Source: Desulfatibacillum sp.
Lineage (GTDB): Bacteria; Desulfobacterota; Desulfobacteria; Desulfobacterales; SpSt-501
Assembly: GCA_020725555.1 (NCBI GenBank)
Contig: DYEU01000023.1
Span: 82,424 to 146,423, forward strand
Direction: 5' to 3'
DNA: 64,000 nucleotides
The translations under genes and the position numbers were made by a program. The notes beneath the pieces were generated by a model. The model had not been told where the DNA came from. It was given only the letters and a program-made list of their open reading frames with translations, and did no database searches. Of the stretch, positions 28,096-36,639 are shown piece after piece; position 1 is the stretch's first letter; each line of letters begins with the position of its first letter.

Positions 28096-29643
28096 ATGAC
28101 CGCAGAGAAGATCCAGGAACTCACCGCCCGGCGCGGCGCGATCCTCGCCGGCGGCGGCGAGAAGGCCGTGGCCAAACAGCACGAGTCGGGGAAACTCACC
28201 GCGCGCGAGCGGATCGGCCTCTTGCTCGACCCGGACAGCTTCGTCGAACTCGATGCCTTCGTCCGCCACCGCTGCAGCGAATTCGGGATGGAGAAGACCG
28301 AGATCCCGGCGGAGGGGGTCGTGACCGGCTACGGCACGATCGAGGGCCGCACGGTCTACGTCTATGCCCAGGATTTCACAGTCATGGGCGGCTCTTTAGG
28401 CGAGATGCACGCCAAGAAAATCTGCAAGGTGCTCGATCTCGCGCTCAAGACCGGCGCGCCGGTCGTGGGCCTCAACGACTCCGGCGGGGCCCGCATCCAG
28501 GAAGGGGTCGATGCGCTCTCCGGGTACGGGCAGATTTTCTTCCGCAACACGCGCGCCTCCGGGGTGATCCCCCAGATCGCGGCGATCCTGGGGCCGAGCG
28601 CCGGGGGGGCGGTCTATTCGCCCGCGCTCATGGACTTCACCTTCATGGTCGACCGCACCAGCCAGATGTTCATCACCGGGCCCCAGGTGATCAAGGCCGT
28701 GACCGGCGAGGAGGTCTCGGCCGAGGATCTGGGCGGGGCCATGACCCACAACCGCACCAGCGGGGTCGCCCACTTCTTCGCCAAGGACGATCGCGTCTGC
28801 CTCGCCGAAATCCGGCGGCTGCTCGGGTACCTGCCCTCGAACAACCTCGAATCGCCGCCCCGCCTCGAGCCCACCGACGACCCCGAGCGCCGCGACGAGA
28901 CGATGAACGCGATCCTGCCGGCCTCGCCCAACCGCTCCTACGACATGCGCAAGGTCATCCGCGGGCTGGTCGATCACGGGGAGTTCCTCGAAGTCCACGC
29001 GCACTACGCGGTCAACATCATCGTCTGCTTCGCGCGCCTGAACGGCCGCAGCATCGGCATCATCGCCAACCAGCCCGCCCATCTCGCGGGCTGCCTCGAC
29101 ATCAACGCCTCCGACAAGGCGGCGCGCTTCATCCGCACCTGCGACGCCTTCGGCATCCCGCTGTTGAACCTCGTGGACGTCCCCGGCTTCCTCCCCGGCA
29201 CCCACCAGGAATACGGCGGGATCATCCGCCACGGGGCGAAAATGCTCTACGCCTACTCCGAGGCGACGGTGCCCAAGGTGACCCTGATCCTGCGCAAGGC
29301 CTACGGGGGCGCCTACCTGGCGATGTGCAGCCGGGACCTGGGGGCCGACATCGTCTACGCCTGGCCAACGGCCGAAATCGCCGTCATGGGGCCGGAGGGC
29401 GCAGCGAACATCATCTTCCGGCGCGAGATCGCCGCCGCGGCCGACCCGGAGGCGGCGCGCAACGAAAAGATCGCCGAGTACCGCGACCGCTTCGCCACCC
29501 CCTACATCGCCGCGGCCCGCGGCTACGTGGACGACGTCATCGAACCCGCCTCCTCGCGCCGCGCCCTCATCCGCGCCTTCGAGGCCCTGCAGGGAAAACG
29601 GGACGTGCTTCCGCCCAAGAAGCACGGCAACCTGCCGGTGTAG
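28096..29643 (+). CDS. mmdA: acyl-CoA carboxyltransferase (methylmalonyl-CoA decarboxylase alpha type)
   Basis: 515 residues of the biotin-dependent carboxyltransferase family, with two crotonase-like halves. Motifs include GKLTARERIGLLLDPDSFVE, LNDSGGARIQEGVDALSGYG, GPSAGGAVYSPALMDF, VDVPGFLPGTHQEYGGIIRH and RKAYGGAYLAM. It transfers CO2 from an acyl-CoA to biotin. With the membrane subunits downstream it would form a Na+-pumping decarboxylase. The length fits MmdA (about 510) better than GcdA (about 590), so methylmalonyl-CoA is the likeliest substrate. PCC-beta of a carboxylase is the alternative. Start: ATG with AGGGGGG upstream. Confidence 0.85.
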   Translation: MTAEKIQELTARRGAILAGGGEKAVAKQHESGKLTARERIGLLLDPDSFVELDAFVRHRCSEFGMEKTEIPAEGVVTGYGTIEGRTVYVYAQDFTVMGGSLGEMHAKKICKVLDLALKTGAPVVGLNDSGGARIQEGVDALSGYGQIFFRNTRASGVIPQIAAILGPSAGGAVYSPALMDFTFMVDRTSQMFITGPQVIKAVTGEEVSAEDLGGAMTHNRTSGVAHFFAKDDRVCLAEIRRLLGYLPSNNLESPPRLEPTDDPERRDETMNAILPASPNRSYDMRKVIRGLVDHGEFLEVHAHYAVNIIVCFARLNGRSIGIIANQPAHLAGCLDINASDKAARFIRTCDAFGIPLLNLVDVPGFLPGTHQEYGGIIRHGAKMLYAYSEATVPKVTLILRKAYGGAYLAMCSRDLGADIVYAWPTAEIAVMGPEGAANIIFRREIAAAADPEAARNEKIAEYRDRFATPYIAAARGYVDDVIEPASSRRALIRAFEALQGKRDVLPPKKHGNLPV

Positions 29644-29658
29644 GGGAAAGGCCCGCCG

Positions 29659-30111
29659 ATGGACACCTGGGAAAAGCTCGATCTCGGACTCGTGATGACG
29701 GTTCTCGGCATGGGGATCGTGTTTCTGGTCCTCATCTTTCTCACCCAGCTGATCGGCCTTTTCGAACGCTTCTTCGGGGCCCGGAAAGGCCCGGCGGCCG
29801 GGGAACAAAAGGCGCTCCCCCCGGAGACGGCGCGGGAACGCGCGGCTCCCGCACCGAGGCCTTCGCCGGCGCCGGCCGCCGCCCCCGCCGCACCCGCCGC
29901 CCCGCAGCAGGCCCCCCCGGCCCCGCAGCCGGCGGCCGCCGCCGCACCCGCGGTGCGGCCGGCCGTCGTCGCCGCGGTGATGGCCGCGGTTTCGGCCTAC
30001 CTCCAGTCCGAGGCCCTGGCCCTTGCGCCGCCCGTGCGGCGGCTCCCCGACGACCTTTCCTTCTGGGGCCGCGCCGCCCGCCTGGAGCAGATGATGTCGC
30101 GCCGGCTCTGA
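29659..30111 (+). CDS. OadG/MmdD-like membrane subunit
   Basis: 150 residues. One N-terminal membrane helix (LVMTVLGMGIVFLVLIFLTQ) is followed by an Ala/Pro linker of about 50 residues and a C-terminal segment (VVAAVMAAVSAYLQ, then WGRAARLEQMMSRRL) of the kind found in OadG-family proteins. It anchors and assembles the decarboxylase. There is no biotinyl-lysine motif (MKM), so this is not a fused biotin carrier despite the Ala/Pro linker. It lies 15 bases after the carboxyltransferase. Confidence 0.78.
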   Translation: MDTWEKLDLGLVMTVLGMGIVFLVLIFLTQLIGLFERFFGARKGPAAGEQKALPPETARERAAPAPRPSPAPAAAPAAPAAPQQAPPAPQPAAAAAPAVRPAVVAAVMAAVSAYLQSEALALAPPVRRLPDDLSFWGRAARLEQMMSRRL

Positions 30112-30176
30112 GCCGGGGGCCGAAAACGCCCACCCTGCCTCCCGCCGCACGCAACGCTGGAAGAGGAGACCTCGGC

Positions 30177-31388
30177 ATGTCGATCGGGCAGTCGATCCTC
30201 AAGTTCCTGGAGACGATGGGCTTTGCCGCCATGACCTGGCAGGAGGGGGTCATGATCGGCGTCGCCTGCGTCCTCATCTATCTCGCCCTCAAGAAAGGCT
30301 TCGAGCCGCTTCTTCTTCTGCCGATCGGCTTCGGGGTGCTTCTCGGGAACCTCCCGCTCGCCGGCCTCATGGCCCCCCCGGTCTACGAGACGGTGATCGA
30401 CCCGCGCACGGGCCAGGCGGTCCAGGAGATGAAGGAGGTGGGGGGCCTGATCTACTACATCTACCAGGGGGTCAAGCTGGGGATCTACCCGCCGCTCATT
30501 TTTCTCGGGGTGGGCGCGATGACCGATTTCGGCCCGCTCATCGCCAACCCCCGCAGCCTCCTCCTCGGCGCGGCGGCGCAGTTCGGGATCTTCACCACCT
30601 TCCTGGGGGCGCTCCTGCTCGATTTCCTGCCGGGCATCGCCTTCAGCCCCCAGGAGGCGGCCTCGATCGGCATCATCGGCGGGGCGGACGGCCCGACGGC
30701 GATCTACCTGACCGCCCGGCTCGCCCCGCATCTCCTGGGCCCCGTCGCCGTCGCGGCCTATTCCTACATGGCGCTCGTCCCGCTCATCCAGCCGCCGATC
30801 ATGAGGCTGCTCACCACGAAAAAAGAGCGCGAGGTCGTGATGGAGGAGCTGCGCGAGGTGTCGCGCACGGAGCGGATCGTCTTCCCTCTGGTCGTGACCG
30901 CCGTCGTCTCCCTCATCCTGCCCGCGGCCGCACCGCTCGTCGGCATGCTCATGCTGGGGAATCTCCTGCGGGAGGCCGTCTCCATGCAGCCGATCATGAA
31001 CCGCCTGCTCAAGACCGCGCAGAACGAGCTCATCAACATCGTGACCATCCTGCTCGGCGTCTCGGTCGGCGCCACCGCCAGCGGGCCGCTCTTCCTCAAC
31101 CCGAAGACGCTCGGGATCATCCTGCTCGGCGTTTTCGCCTTCGCCGTCGGCACGGCGGGCGGGGTGCTGCTCGGGAAGGTCATGTACCGCACCTCGGGCG
31201 GCAAGGTGAACCCGCTGATCGGCTCGGCGGGCGTTTCGGCCGTGCCGATGGCCGCGCGGGTTTCCCAGACCGTGGGCCAGCAGTACAACCCCTCGAACTT
31301 CCTGCTCATGCACGCGATGGGGCCGAACGTGGCGGGCGTCATCGGCTCCGCCGTGGCCGCGGGGGTTCTGCTCGCCATGCTGGGCTGA
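30177..31388 (+). CDS. mmdB: Na+-pumping decarboxylase beta subunit
   Basis: A 403-residue polytopic membrane protein of the OadB/MmdB/GcdB family. The conserved re-entrant motifs are seen: GVGAMTDFGPLIANPR, SIGIIGGADGPTAIYLT and NELINIVTILLGVSVGATAS, which include the Asp and Asn/Ser residues for Na+ and the decarboxylation site. It decarboxylates carboxybiotin and exports Na+. ATG at 30177 after GAGGAG. It ends the operon; no biotin carrier gene follows. Confidence 0.9.
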   Translation: MSIGQSILKFLETMGFAAMTWQEGVMIGVACVLIYLALKKGFEPLLLLPIGFGVLLGNLPLAGLMAPPVYETVIDPRTGQAVQEMKEVGGLIYYIYQGVKLGIYPPLIFLGVGAMTDFGPLIANPRSLLLGAAAQFGIFTTFLGALLLDFLPGIAFSPQEAASIGIIGGADGPTAIYLTARLAPHLLGPVAVAAYSYMALVPLIQPPIMRLLTTKKEREVVMEELREVSRTERIVFPLVVTAVVSLILPAAAPLVGMLMLGNLLREAVSMQPIMNRLLKTAQNELINIVTILLGVSVGATASGPLFLNPKTLGIILLGVFAFAVGTAGGVLLGKVMYRTSGGKVNPLIGSAGVSAVPMAARVSQTVGQQYNPSNFLLMHAMGPNVAGVIGSAVAAGVLLAMLG

Positions 31389-31557
31389 GGGGGTCTCGGC
31401 CGGGCGGCGTCGCCCCGACCCGGATCCGGAAAACCACGCTTCACGACGGCGGTCCCGGCACGCGCTGCGCCGGCGGGCGCCGCCGCCTCAGGGATCGGCC
31501 GCAGTCCGCCCCCACCCCCGGCCGCAGCCGGAGAATCCGCCCGCCCGGCAGCCGCTT

Positions 31558-32574
31558 TTATACCCCGTAGTAGCTTCGGTACCAGGAGACGAAGCGCGCG
31601 ATTCCCGTCTCGAGGGGGGTCGCCGGCCGGAAGCCGACGTCGGCCGCCAGATCCTCCACGTCCGCGTAGGTCGCCGGCACATCGCCCGCCTGGAGCGGCA
31701 GGTACTCCCGAAGCGCCTTCTTTCCCAGCGCCTCCTCGATCACGGCGATGAAGCGGTCGAGCTCCACGGGCCGGTTGTTGCCGATGTTGTAGATCCGGTA
31801 GGGGGCGTAGGAGGAGCCGGGGTCGGGCCGGTCGCCGCGCCAGGCCGGGTCCGGGGCCGGCGGCCGGGCCATGACGCGCACAACCCCCTCGATGATGTCG
31901 TCGATGTAGGTGAAGTCCCGTTGCATGCGGCCGTAGTTGAAGACCCGGATGGGGCGGCCCTCGAGAATCGCCTGCGTGAAGAGAAAAAGCGCCATGTCGG
32001 GACGCCCCCAGGGGCCGTAGACGGTGAAAAAACGCAATCCCGTGCAGGGCAGGCCGAAGAGGTGGCTGTAGGCATGGGCCATGAGCTCGTTGGCCTTTTT
32101 GCTCGCCGCGTAGAGCGACACGGGGTGATCGACGTTGTGGTGCACGGAAAAGGGCATGAGCGTGTTCGCCCCGTAGACCGAGCTCGAGGAGGCGAACACG
32201 AGGTGCCGGACACCGCCGCGGCGGCAGCCCTCGAGCACGTTCACAAAGCCCGCGAGGTTCGCTTCCACGTAGGCGTGCGGGTTCTCGAGCGAGTAGCGCA
32301 CCCCCGCCTGCGCCGCGAGGTGGACGACGACCCCGAAGCGCCCCTCGGCAAAGAGCCGGCCCATGCCGTCGCGATCGGCGAGGTCGAGCCGGTGAAAGGA
32401 AAAGCGCGGGTACCCGGCAAGGATGGCCAGGCGGTCTTCCTTGAGCCGGACGCTGTAATAGGGGTTCAGATTGTCGAGGCCGGCCACGGGACGGCCCTCC
32501 TCGAGCAGCCGGCGGCAGAGGTGGAAGCCGATGAACCCCGCCGCCCCCGTGACCAGAACGTGTTCTTCTTCCAT
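31558..32574 (-). CDS. UDP-glucuronate 4-epimerase family (nucleotide-sugar epimerase)
   Basis: 338 residues. The extended-SDR NAD site is [20 protein letters not shown], the catalytic YxxxK is [19 protein letters not shown], and [20 protein letters not shown] and [16 protein letters not shown] match the LspL/CapI branch that converts UDP-GlcA to UDP-GalA. It supplies precursors for surface polysaccharide. The ATG at 32574 is preferred over a GTG at 32583, which would sit on the ribosome site. It follows another epimerase by 43 bases. Confidence 0.85.
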   Translation of the reverse strand: MEEEHVLVTGAAGFIGFHLCRRLLEEGRPVAGLDNLNPYYSVRLKEDRLAILAGYPRFSFHRLDLADRDGMGRLFAEGRFGVVVHLAAQAGVRYSLENPHAYVEANLAGFVNVLEGCRRGGVRHLVFASSSSVYGANTLMPFSVHHNVDHPVSLYAASKKANELMAHAYSHLFGLPCTGLRFFTVYGPWGRPDMALFLFTQAILEGRPIRVFNYGRMQRDFTYIDDIIEGVVRVMARPPAPDPAWRGDRPDPGSSYAPYRIYNIGNNRPVELDRFIAVIEEALGKKALREYLPLQAGDVPATYADVEDLAADVGFRPATPLETGIARFVSWYRSYYGV

Positions 32575-32617
32575 CACCGGCACCTTTCCAAGATTGAGTT
32601 AGCGGGCCGGGAGCGGC

Positions 32618-33556
32618 TCAGCTCCCGGCCGGCGCCCGGCGATACCAGGCGAGGGTCCGGGAGAGCCCCTCCTCGAAGGGGACCTGCGGCACGAACCCCA
32701 GGCGCCCGGCCGCCTCGTCGATCGCCGCCACCGAGCGCCGGATGTCACCGGGCCGCGGCGGAAGATGCCGCGGGCTGCGGCCGCAGCCGGTGAGCGCCGC
32801 GATTTCCCGCCAGAGGGTGAGGATGTCGACCTCGCGTCCCGTGCCCACGTTGAAGACCCCGACCTCCGTCGAGCGGGAGGCCCGCAACAGCGCCTCGACC
32901 ACGTCGGCGACGTAGATGAAATCCCGCGTCTGGCCCCCGTCCCCGTAAATGAGCGGGGCCTCGTCGGCGAGGGCCCGGGTGAGGAAGATCGAGATCACCC
33001 CCGAGTAGGGCGAGGAGGGGTCCTGCCGCGGCCCGAAGACGTTGAAGAAGCGCAGGCTCGCCGTGCTCAGCCCGAAGAGGCCCTCGTAGACCGAAAGGTA
33101 GTGCTCGGCGGCGAGCTTCTGGACGGCGTAGGGCGAGCGCGGCCGCACCGCGTGGTCCTCGCGCTTGGGAAGCCGCGGGTCGTCGCCGTAGACCGCGCTC
33201 GAGCTGGCGAAAACGACCCTCCGGACGCCCGCCGCGCGCGCGGCCTCGAGCAGCGAAAGCGAGCCCATCTCGTTGACGGCCGCCGACCCCAGCGGGTCCT
33301 CGACCGTCTTCTGCACCGAGACCACGGCGGCGAGGTGGAAGACCCGCGTGCAGCCGGCCACCGCCCGCCGCACGTCGTCCCCGTCGCGGATGTCGCCCTC
33401 GAGGAACTCGATCCGCCCGCGCACGGCCGCAAGGTGTTCGACCCGTCCGCTGGAGAGGTCGTCGAGCACCCGCACGGCGAACCCCTCGGCGACAAGCCGC
33501 TCGACCAGATGCGAGCCGATGAACCCCGCCCCTCCCGTCACGAGCACCGTTTCCAC
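32618..33556 (-). CDS. NAD-dependent nucleotide-sugar epimerase (GalE/WbpP type)
   Basis: 312 residues from a GTG start with GGAGGA upstream. NAD motif VLVTGGAGFIGSHLVERLVA, ASSSAVYGDD, YxxxK as YAVQKLAAEHYLSVYEGLFG, and RFFNVFGPRQDPSSPYSGVI. The branch includes UDP-glucose and UDP-N-acetylglucosamine 4-epimerases. The exact sugar is not decidable by eye. It is paired with the UDP-glucuronate epimerase, so both probably serve a surface glycan. Confidence 0.82.
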   Translation of the reverse strand: METVLVTGGAGFIGSHLVERLVAEGFAVRVLDDLSSGRVEHLAAVRGRIEFLEGDIRDGDDVRRAVAGCTRVFHLAAVVSVQKTVEDPLGSAAVNEMGSLSLLEAARAAGVRRVVFASSSAVYGDDPRLPKREDHAVRPRSPYAVQKLAAEHYLSVYEGLFGLSTASLRFFNVFGPRQDPSSPYSGVISIFLTRALADEAPLIYGDGGQTRDFIYVADVVEALLRASRSTEVGVFNVGTGREVDILTLWREIAALTGCGRSPRHLPPRPGDIRRSVAAIDEAAGRLGFVPQVPFEEGLSRTLAWYRRAPAGS

Positions 33557-33656
33557 CTTCGCAGATCCTCCGGACGCGGCGGCCGAACGCGCGTTTCCTT
33601 ATCTCGACAGCATAGCCCGGGCGATCCTTCCGCTCAAGGCCGCCGCCGCGGCGGCC

Positions 33657-34583
33657 TCAGAGCCGGGCCCCGAGGGCGAGCCAGCCCGTGTAGGTGAACG
33701 CCGAGAGAAGCGTGCTGAAGGAGATCGCCGCGGCGGCGAACTCGTGGTCGGCCCCCATCTGGCGGGCGAGCACGTAGGCCACGGTCGCCGTGGGCGTTGC
33801 GAGCAGAATCAGGGCCGGGAGGAAATCCTCGGGCGCGGCCCCCAGCGCGAGAAAGGCGGCCAGGCCGATCGCCGGCATGAGCAGGAGCTTGATCAGGCTG
33901 CAGCCGAACACCGCGGCCAGCCGCGAGCGCATGAGTTCGAAGGATAGCGAGGCGCCGATGATGAGCAGCGCCAGCGGGAGGGCCATGCCGGCCAAGATGG
34001 CGAGGCTGCGCTCGAGGACGGGGTGCAGCCCGACGCCGGCCGCGGAGACGAGCAGCCCGCCGAGCGCGGAGAGAATGACCGGGTTTTTCGCCATCCGGGC
34101 CGCGGCCGCAAGCCCGCCCGGACCCCGGACCCCGCCTGCGGCGTGGAGCTGCAAGACGACCACGCTCAACGCGTTGTTGAGGATCATCATGAAGCCGGTG
34201 AGAATGCTCGCCCGCGCCAGCCCCTCGGGCCCGAGAAAGTAGAGGGCGACGGCCAGGCCGATGTAGCCCTGGTTGCCGTGGAAGGAATCCTCGATGAAGG
34301 CCCCCCGGAGCCGGGGCTCCATGCCCACGGCCAGGGCCGCAAGCCACGCCGCGCCGCAGGCGGCGAGCATCGACCCCAGGGTCACGGCGGCGACGAGGGG
34401 CTTGAAATGGACTTCGAGCGAGGCCCGGGCGACCGCCGAAAAGACCATCGCCGGAATGGCGAGGTAGAAGACCAGCCGGTTGGCGGCGGCGAGGAACTCC
34501 GGGGGGAGAAGCCCCCGGCCCCGGGCCGCCCAGCCGATCGCGATCACGGCGAAGATGGGGACGATGGTCGCCAGAATGGGCAT
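33657..34583 (-). CDS. AEC-family transporter
   Basis: A 308-residue membrane protein of about ten hydrophobic segments starting MPILATIVPIFAVIAIGWAA. Features of the auxin-efflux-carrier/malonate transporter family: SFHGNQGYIGLAVALYFLG, a short loop between two five-helix halves, and LLATPTATVAYVLARQMGAD at the end. Family members move organic acids such as malate or malonate. It is divergent from the MoaD-like gene at 34692 and borders the catabolic island, but no link is proven. Confidence 0.85.
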   Translation of the reverse strand: MPILATIVPIFAVIAIGWAARGRGLLPPEFLAAANRLVFYLAIPAMVFSAVARASLEVHFKPLVAAVTLGSMLAACGAAWLAALAVGMEPRLRGAFIEDSFHGNQGYIGLAVALYFLGPEGLARASILTGFMMILNNALSVVVLQLHAAGGVRGPGGLAAAARMAKNPVILSALGGLLVSAAGVGLHPVLERSLAILAGMALPLALLIIGASLSFELMRSRLAAVFGCSLIKLLLMPAIGLAAFLALGAAPEDFLPALILLATPTATVAYVLARQMGADHEFAAAAISFSTLLSAFTYTGWLALGARL

Positions 34584-34691
34584 GCCGTCGCTTCGTCTCC
34601 GTCCTTGACGCGCCGCGGTGCCGGAAGTAAGGTTTGTGCGGTGCAGCGCCGCGGTGTTAGAGCACCCCTTCCCTGCTCTGGCAAGAGAAAA

Positions 34692-34931
34692 ATGACCGCC
34701 ACCGCCGCCATTCGCCTTTACCTCTACGCCGGCCTGAAGGGGCTCGTCCCCGATTGCCCGGAGGAGATCCCGATCTCATCCGGCACCACGGTGGCCGATC
34801 TCCTTGCACGGCTGGGAATCCCACCGGAAAAGATCCATCTCGTCTTCGTGGACGGAAAACGAAGCGACCTGAGAGAGGCCCTGCAGGGCGGCGAGCGGGT
34901 CGGCGTCTTTCCCCCCGTGGGCGGAGGCTGA
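34692..34931 (+). CDS. MoaD/ThiS-like beta-grasp sulfur carrier protein
   Basis: 79 residues with the ubiquitin-like pattern: IRLYLYAGLKG, GTTVADLLARLGIP, LVFVDGK, GERVGVFPPVGGG. The C-terminal Gly-Gly is the site adenylated and thiocarboxylated by ThiF/MoeB-type enzymes. It could serve molybdopterin, thiamin or tungsten-enzyme maturation. A second such protein lies beside the aldehyde oxidoreductase at 48723. The ATG lacks a strong ribosome site. It ends 115 bases before the sigma-54 promoter of the TTT operon. Confidence 0.75.
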   Translation: MTATAAIRLYLYAGLKGLVPDCPEEIPISSGTTVADLLARLGIPPEKIHLVFVDGKRSDLREALQGGERVGVFPPVGGG

Positions 34932-35037
34932 AAACGGGGACGACTTTCCGACCGGTTTTCAGCACGGCGCCCAAAATTGGTCATAGAGCCCGGACGGGGA
35001 GCTGCGTGGTTCGCGAGGATTGCTCGTGTTTTCGGCA
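34926..35037. promoter_or_regulatory. inverted repeats upstream of the TTT operon, candidate activator sites
   Basis: GCTGAAAAC (34927-34935) and GTTTTCAGC (34955-34963) form a perfect 9-bp inverted repeat. TTTTCGGCA occurs at 35029-35037. The same 9-mer occurs at 39802-39810 upstream of the LarA operon, and TTTTCAGCA at 34956-34964 is a one-base variant. The sites lie about 36 to 147 bases before the predicted start, in the range for a sigma-54 activator. The inverted repeat could also act as the 3' hairpin of the MoaD-like gene. Confidence 0.45.
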
Positions 35038-35046
35038 CCCCGCAGA

Positions 35047-35062
35047 TGGCAGCGCTTTTGCA
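35047..35062 (+). promoter_or_regulatory. sigma-54 promoter of the TTT operon
   Basis: TGGCAGCGCTTTTGCA: GG and GC are at exactly canonical spacing and the -12 box TTGCA is perfect. The predicted start near 35073 leaves a 54-base leader before the periplasmic binding protein gene. Confidence 0.7.
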
Positions 35063-35126
35063 AAGGGTTTCAGGCCCGGATGAAAGACACCCCCAACCCC
35101 CAGCGCAACACGTCAGGAGGTACGGC

Positions 35127-36092
35127 ATGAAGCGGATGACCCAGCGGTTGGTTTTCTTTCTGATCGTCGGCGTGACCTTCTCGCTCGCCCTCGGGGGCTA
35201 CGCCGCCGCTCAGGACAAGTACCCCTCGAAGCCGATCACCTATCTCGTCACCTTCAACCCCGGCGGGCAGTCCGACCGCGAGGCCAGACGGCAGCAGCCG
35301 CTGCTCGAGAAGATTCTCGGCCAGAAAATCCTCGTCGACTACAAGGTCGGCGGCGGCGGGGCCCTGGGCTGGAGCGAGCTTGTGCGCTCCAAGCCCGACG
35401 GCTACCTGATCTGCGGCATCAACATCCCGCACATCATCCTGCAGCCCATGCAGCAGGAGACCGGCTACAAGACCGAGCAGATCGTCCCTGTCGCCCTCTT
35501 CCAGCGCACCCCTCTCGCCCTCGCCGTGTTGAAAGACAGCCCCTACAAAAATCTCAAGGAACTGGTCGAGGCGGCGAAGGCCAAGCCCGGGGAGATCAGC
35601 ATCGGCGGCTCCGGCACCTTCTCCGGACACCACATCGCGACGCTCCGGCTGCAAAAGCTCGCCGGGGTGAAGTTCAATTACGTCCCCTTCACCGGTGCCG
35701 CCCCGCAGATGACGGCCTTCCTGGGCGGCCACGTGAACGCCATCTTCGGCAACTCCGACGACCTGGTCAAGCATGCCGACACGATCCGCGTTCTCGGGAC
35801 AGCGGATGAGACGCGCTTTTTCGGGTTCCCCGACGCCCCGACCTTCAAGGAAGGGGGCTACGATCTCGTCGAGGCGATCGACCGCGGGATCGCCGTGCCG
35901 CCGAACACGCCCGAGCCCGTTCTCAAAAAGCTCGAGGCGGCCTTCCTGCAGATCGCCAAGGACCCCGAGATCCAGGGGCAGATGAAAAAGGAGGGCTTCG
36001 TGCCGCTCGCCATGGGCCATGCCGAGAGCAAGGCCCACATCGCGAAGATGACGGAGATCTATCGCGAGATCGCCAAGGACATCAAGAAATAG
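35127..36092 (+). CDS. TTT transporter periplasmic solute-binding protein (TctC/Bug family)
   Basis: 321 residues with a Sec signal peptide ending near AAA-QDKYPS. The Bug-family start YPSKPITYLVTFNPGGQSDR, GGGALGWSELVRSKPDGYLI and PGEISIGGSGTFSGHH are seen. It captures a carboxylate in the periplasm for the TctA/TctB membrane complex. AGGAGG precedes the ATG. The substrate is not evident from the sequence. TTT importers for sulfolactate (SlcHFG) are, as I recall, known beside SuyAB, which fits the neighbouring genes. Confidence 0.9.
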   Translation: MKRMTQRLVFFLIVGVTFSLALGGYAAAQDKYPSKPITYLVTFNPGGQSDREARRQQPLLEKILGQKILVDYKVGGGGALGWSELVRSKPDGYLICGINIPHIILQPMQQETGYKTEQIVPVALFQRTPLALAVLKDSPYKNLKELVEAAKAKPGEISIGGSGTFSGHHIATLRLQKLAGVKFNYVPFTGAAPQMTAFLGGHVNAIFGNSDDLVKHADTIRVLGTADETRFFGFPDAPTFKEGGYDLVEAIDRGIAVPPNTPEPVLKKLEAAFLQIAKDPEIQGQMKKEGFVPLAMGHAESKAHIAKMTEIYREIAKDIKK

Positions 36093-36114
36093 ATCGCGAA
36101 AGGAACCGGCACCG

Positions 36115-36588
36115 GTGGTCGCGAACCGACGTTCCGCAGACATCGCCTCGGGCGTGTTCCTCGCGCTCCTGGGCGTGGTGGTCTTTGCGGCATCCACGAC
36201 GATCGACGAGGGTGCGGGGGGGCAGCTCCACCCCCGCACCTTTCCCATGATCCTCGGGGCGATGCTCGTGCTGGGGGGCGGGGCGCTCGCCGTGCGCACG
36301 GCGCTTTCGCGCCCCGGCAGCGCCAAAGCCGTGCCCTGGCCGGACCGCAACGGCGCACGGCTTTTGTTCATCGCCCTGGCGGGCCTGTGCGGCTACGTGC
36401 TGCTCTCCCAGTTGCTGGGTTTTCTGGTAAGCTCTTTTCTCTTCGTCCCCTGGTTCATCCGCACCTTCGGCCGTTACGGGCATTTCCTCGCCTGGTCGTG
36501 CGCGGTGGGGGTCGTCCTCTTTTTGTATGTCGTGTTCATCCGGCTGCTGCAGCTCAGCCTCCCGACCGGCCCATTTCCCTTTTTCTGA
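36115..36588 (+). CDS. TTT transporter small membrane subunit (TctB)
   Basis: 157 residues from a GTG start preceded by AAAGGAA. Four hydrophobic segments, including the first (IASGVFLALLGVVVFAAS). DEGAGGQLHPRTFPMILGAM is typical of TctB. Its function is to complete the transporter together with the large subunit. It lies 22 bases after the binding protein gene. Confidence 0.87.
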   Translation: MVANRRSADIASGVFLALLGVVVFAASTTIDEGAGGQLHPRTFPMILGAMLVLGGGALAVRTALSRPGSAKAVPWPDRNGARLLFIALAGLCGYVLLSQLLGFLVSSFLFVPWFIRTFGRYGHFLAWSCAVGVVLFLYVVFIRLLQLSLPTGPFPFF

Positions 36589-36639
36589 TCCCGCCGCCGG
36601 AGGCCGCCGCACGACCGGATCCCCTGGGGAGACCGCTCG

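Noticed and set aside
27993..30176. Fusion of a carboxyltransferase-region frame to the beta subunit
   Set aside because: The frame runs out of register through mmdA and only becomes protein-like at the ATG at 30177; no real fusion.
35006..35025. TGG...TTGCT near 35006-35023 as the TTT sigma-54 promoter
   Set aside because: Spacing between GG and GC is two bases too long; the element at 35047-35062 fits exactly.
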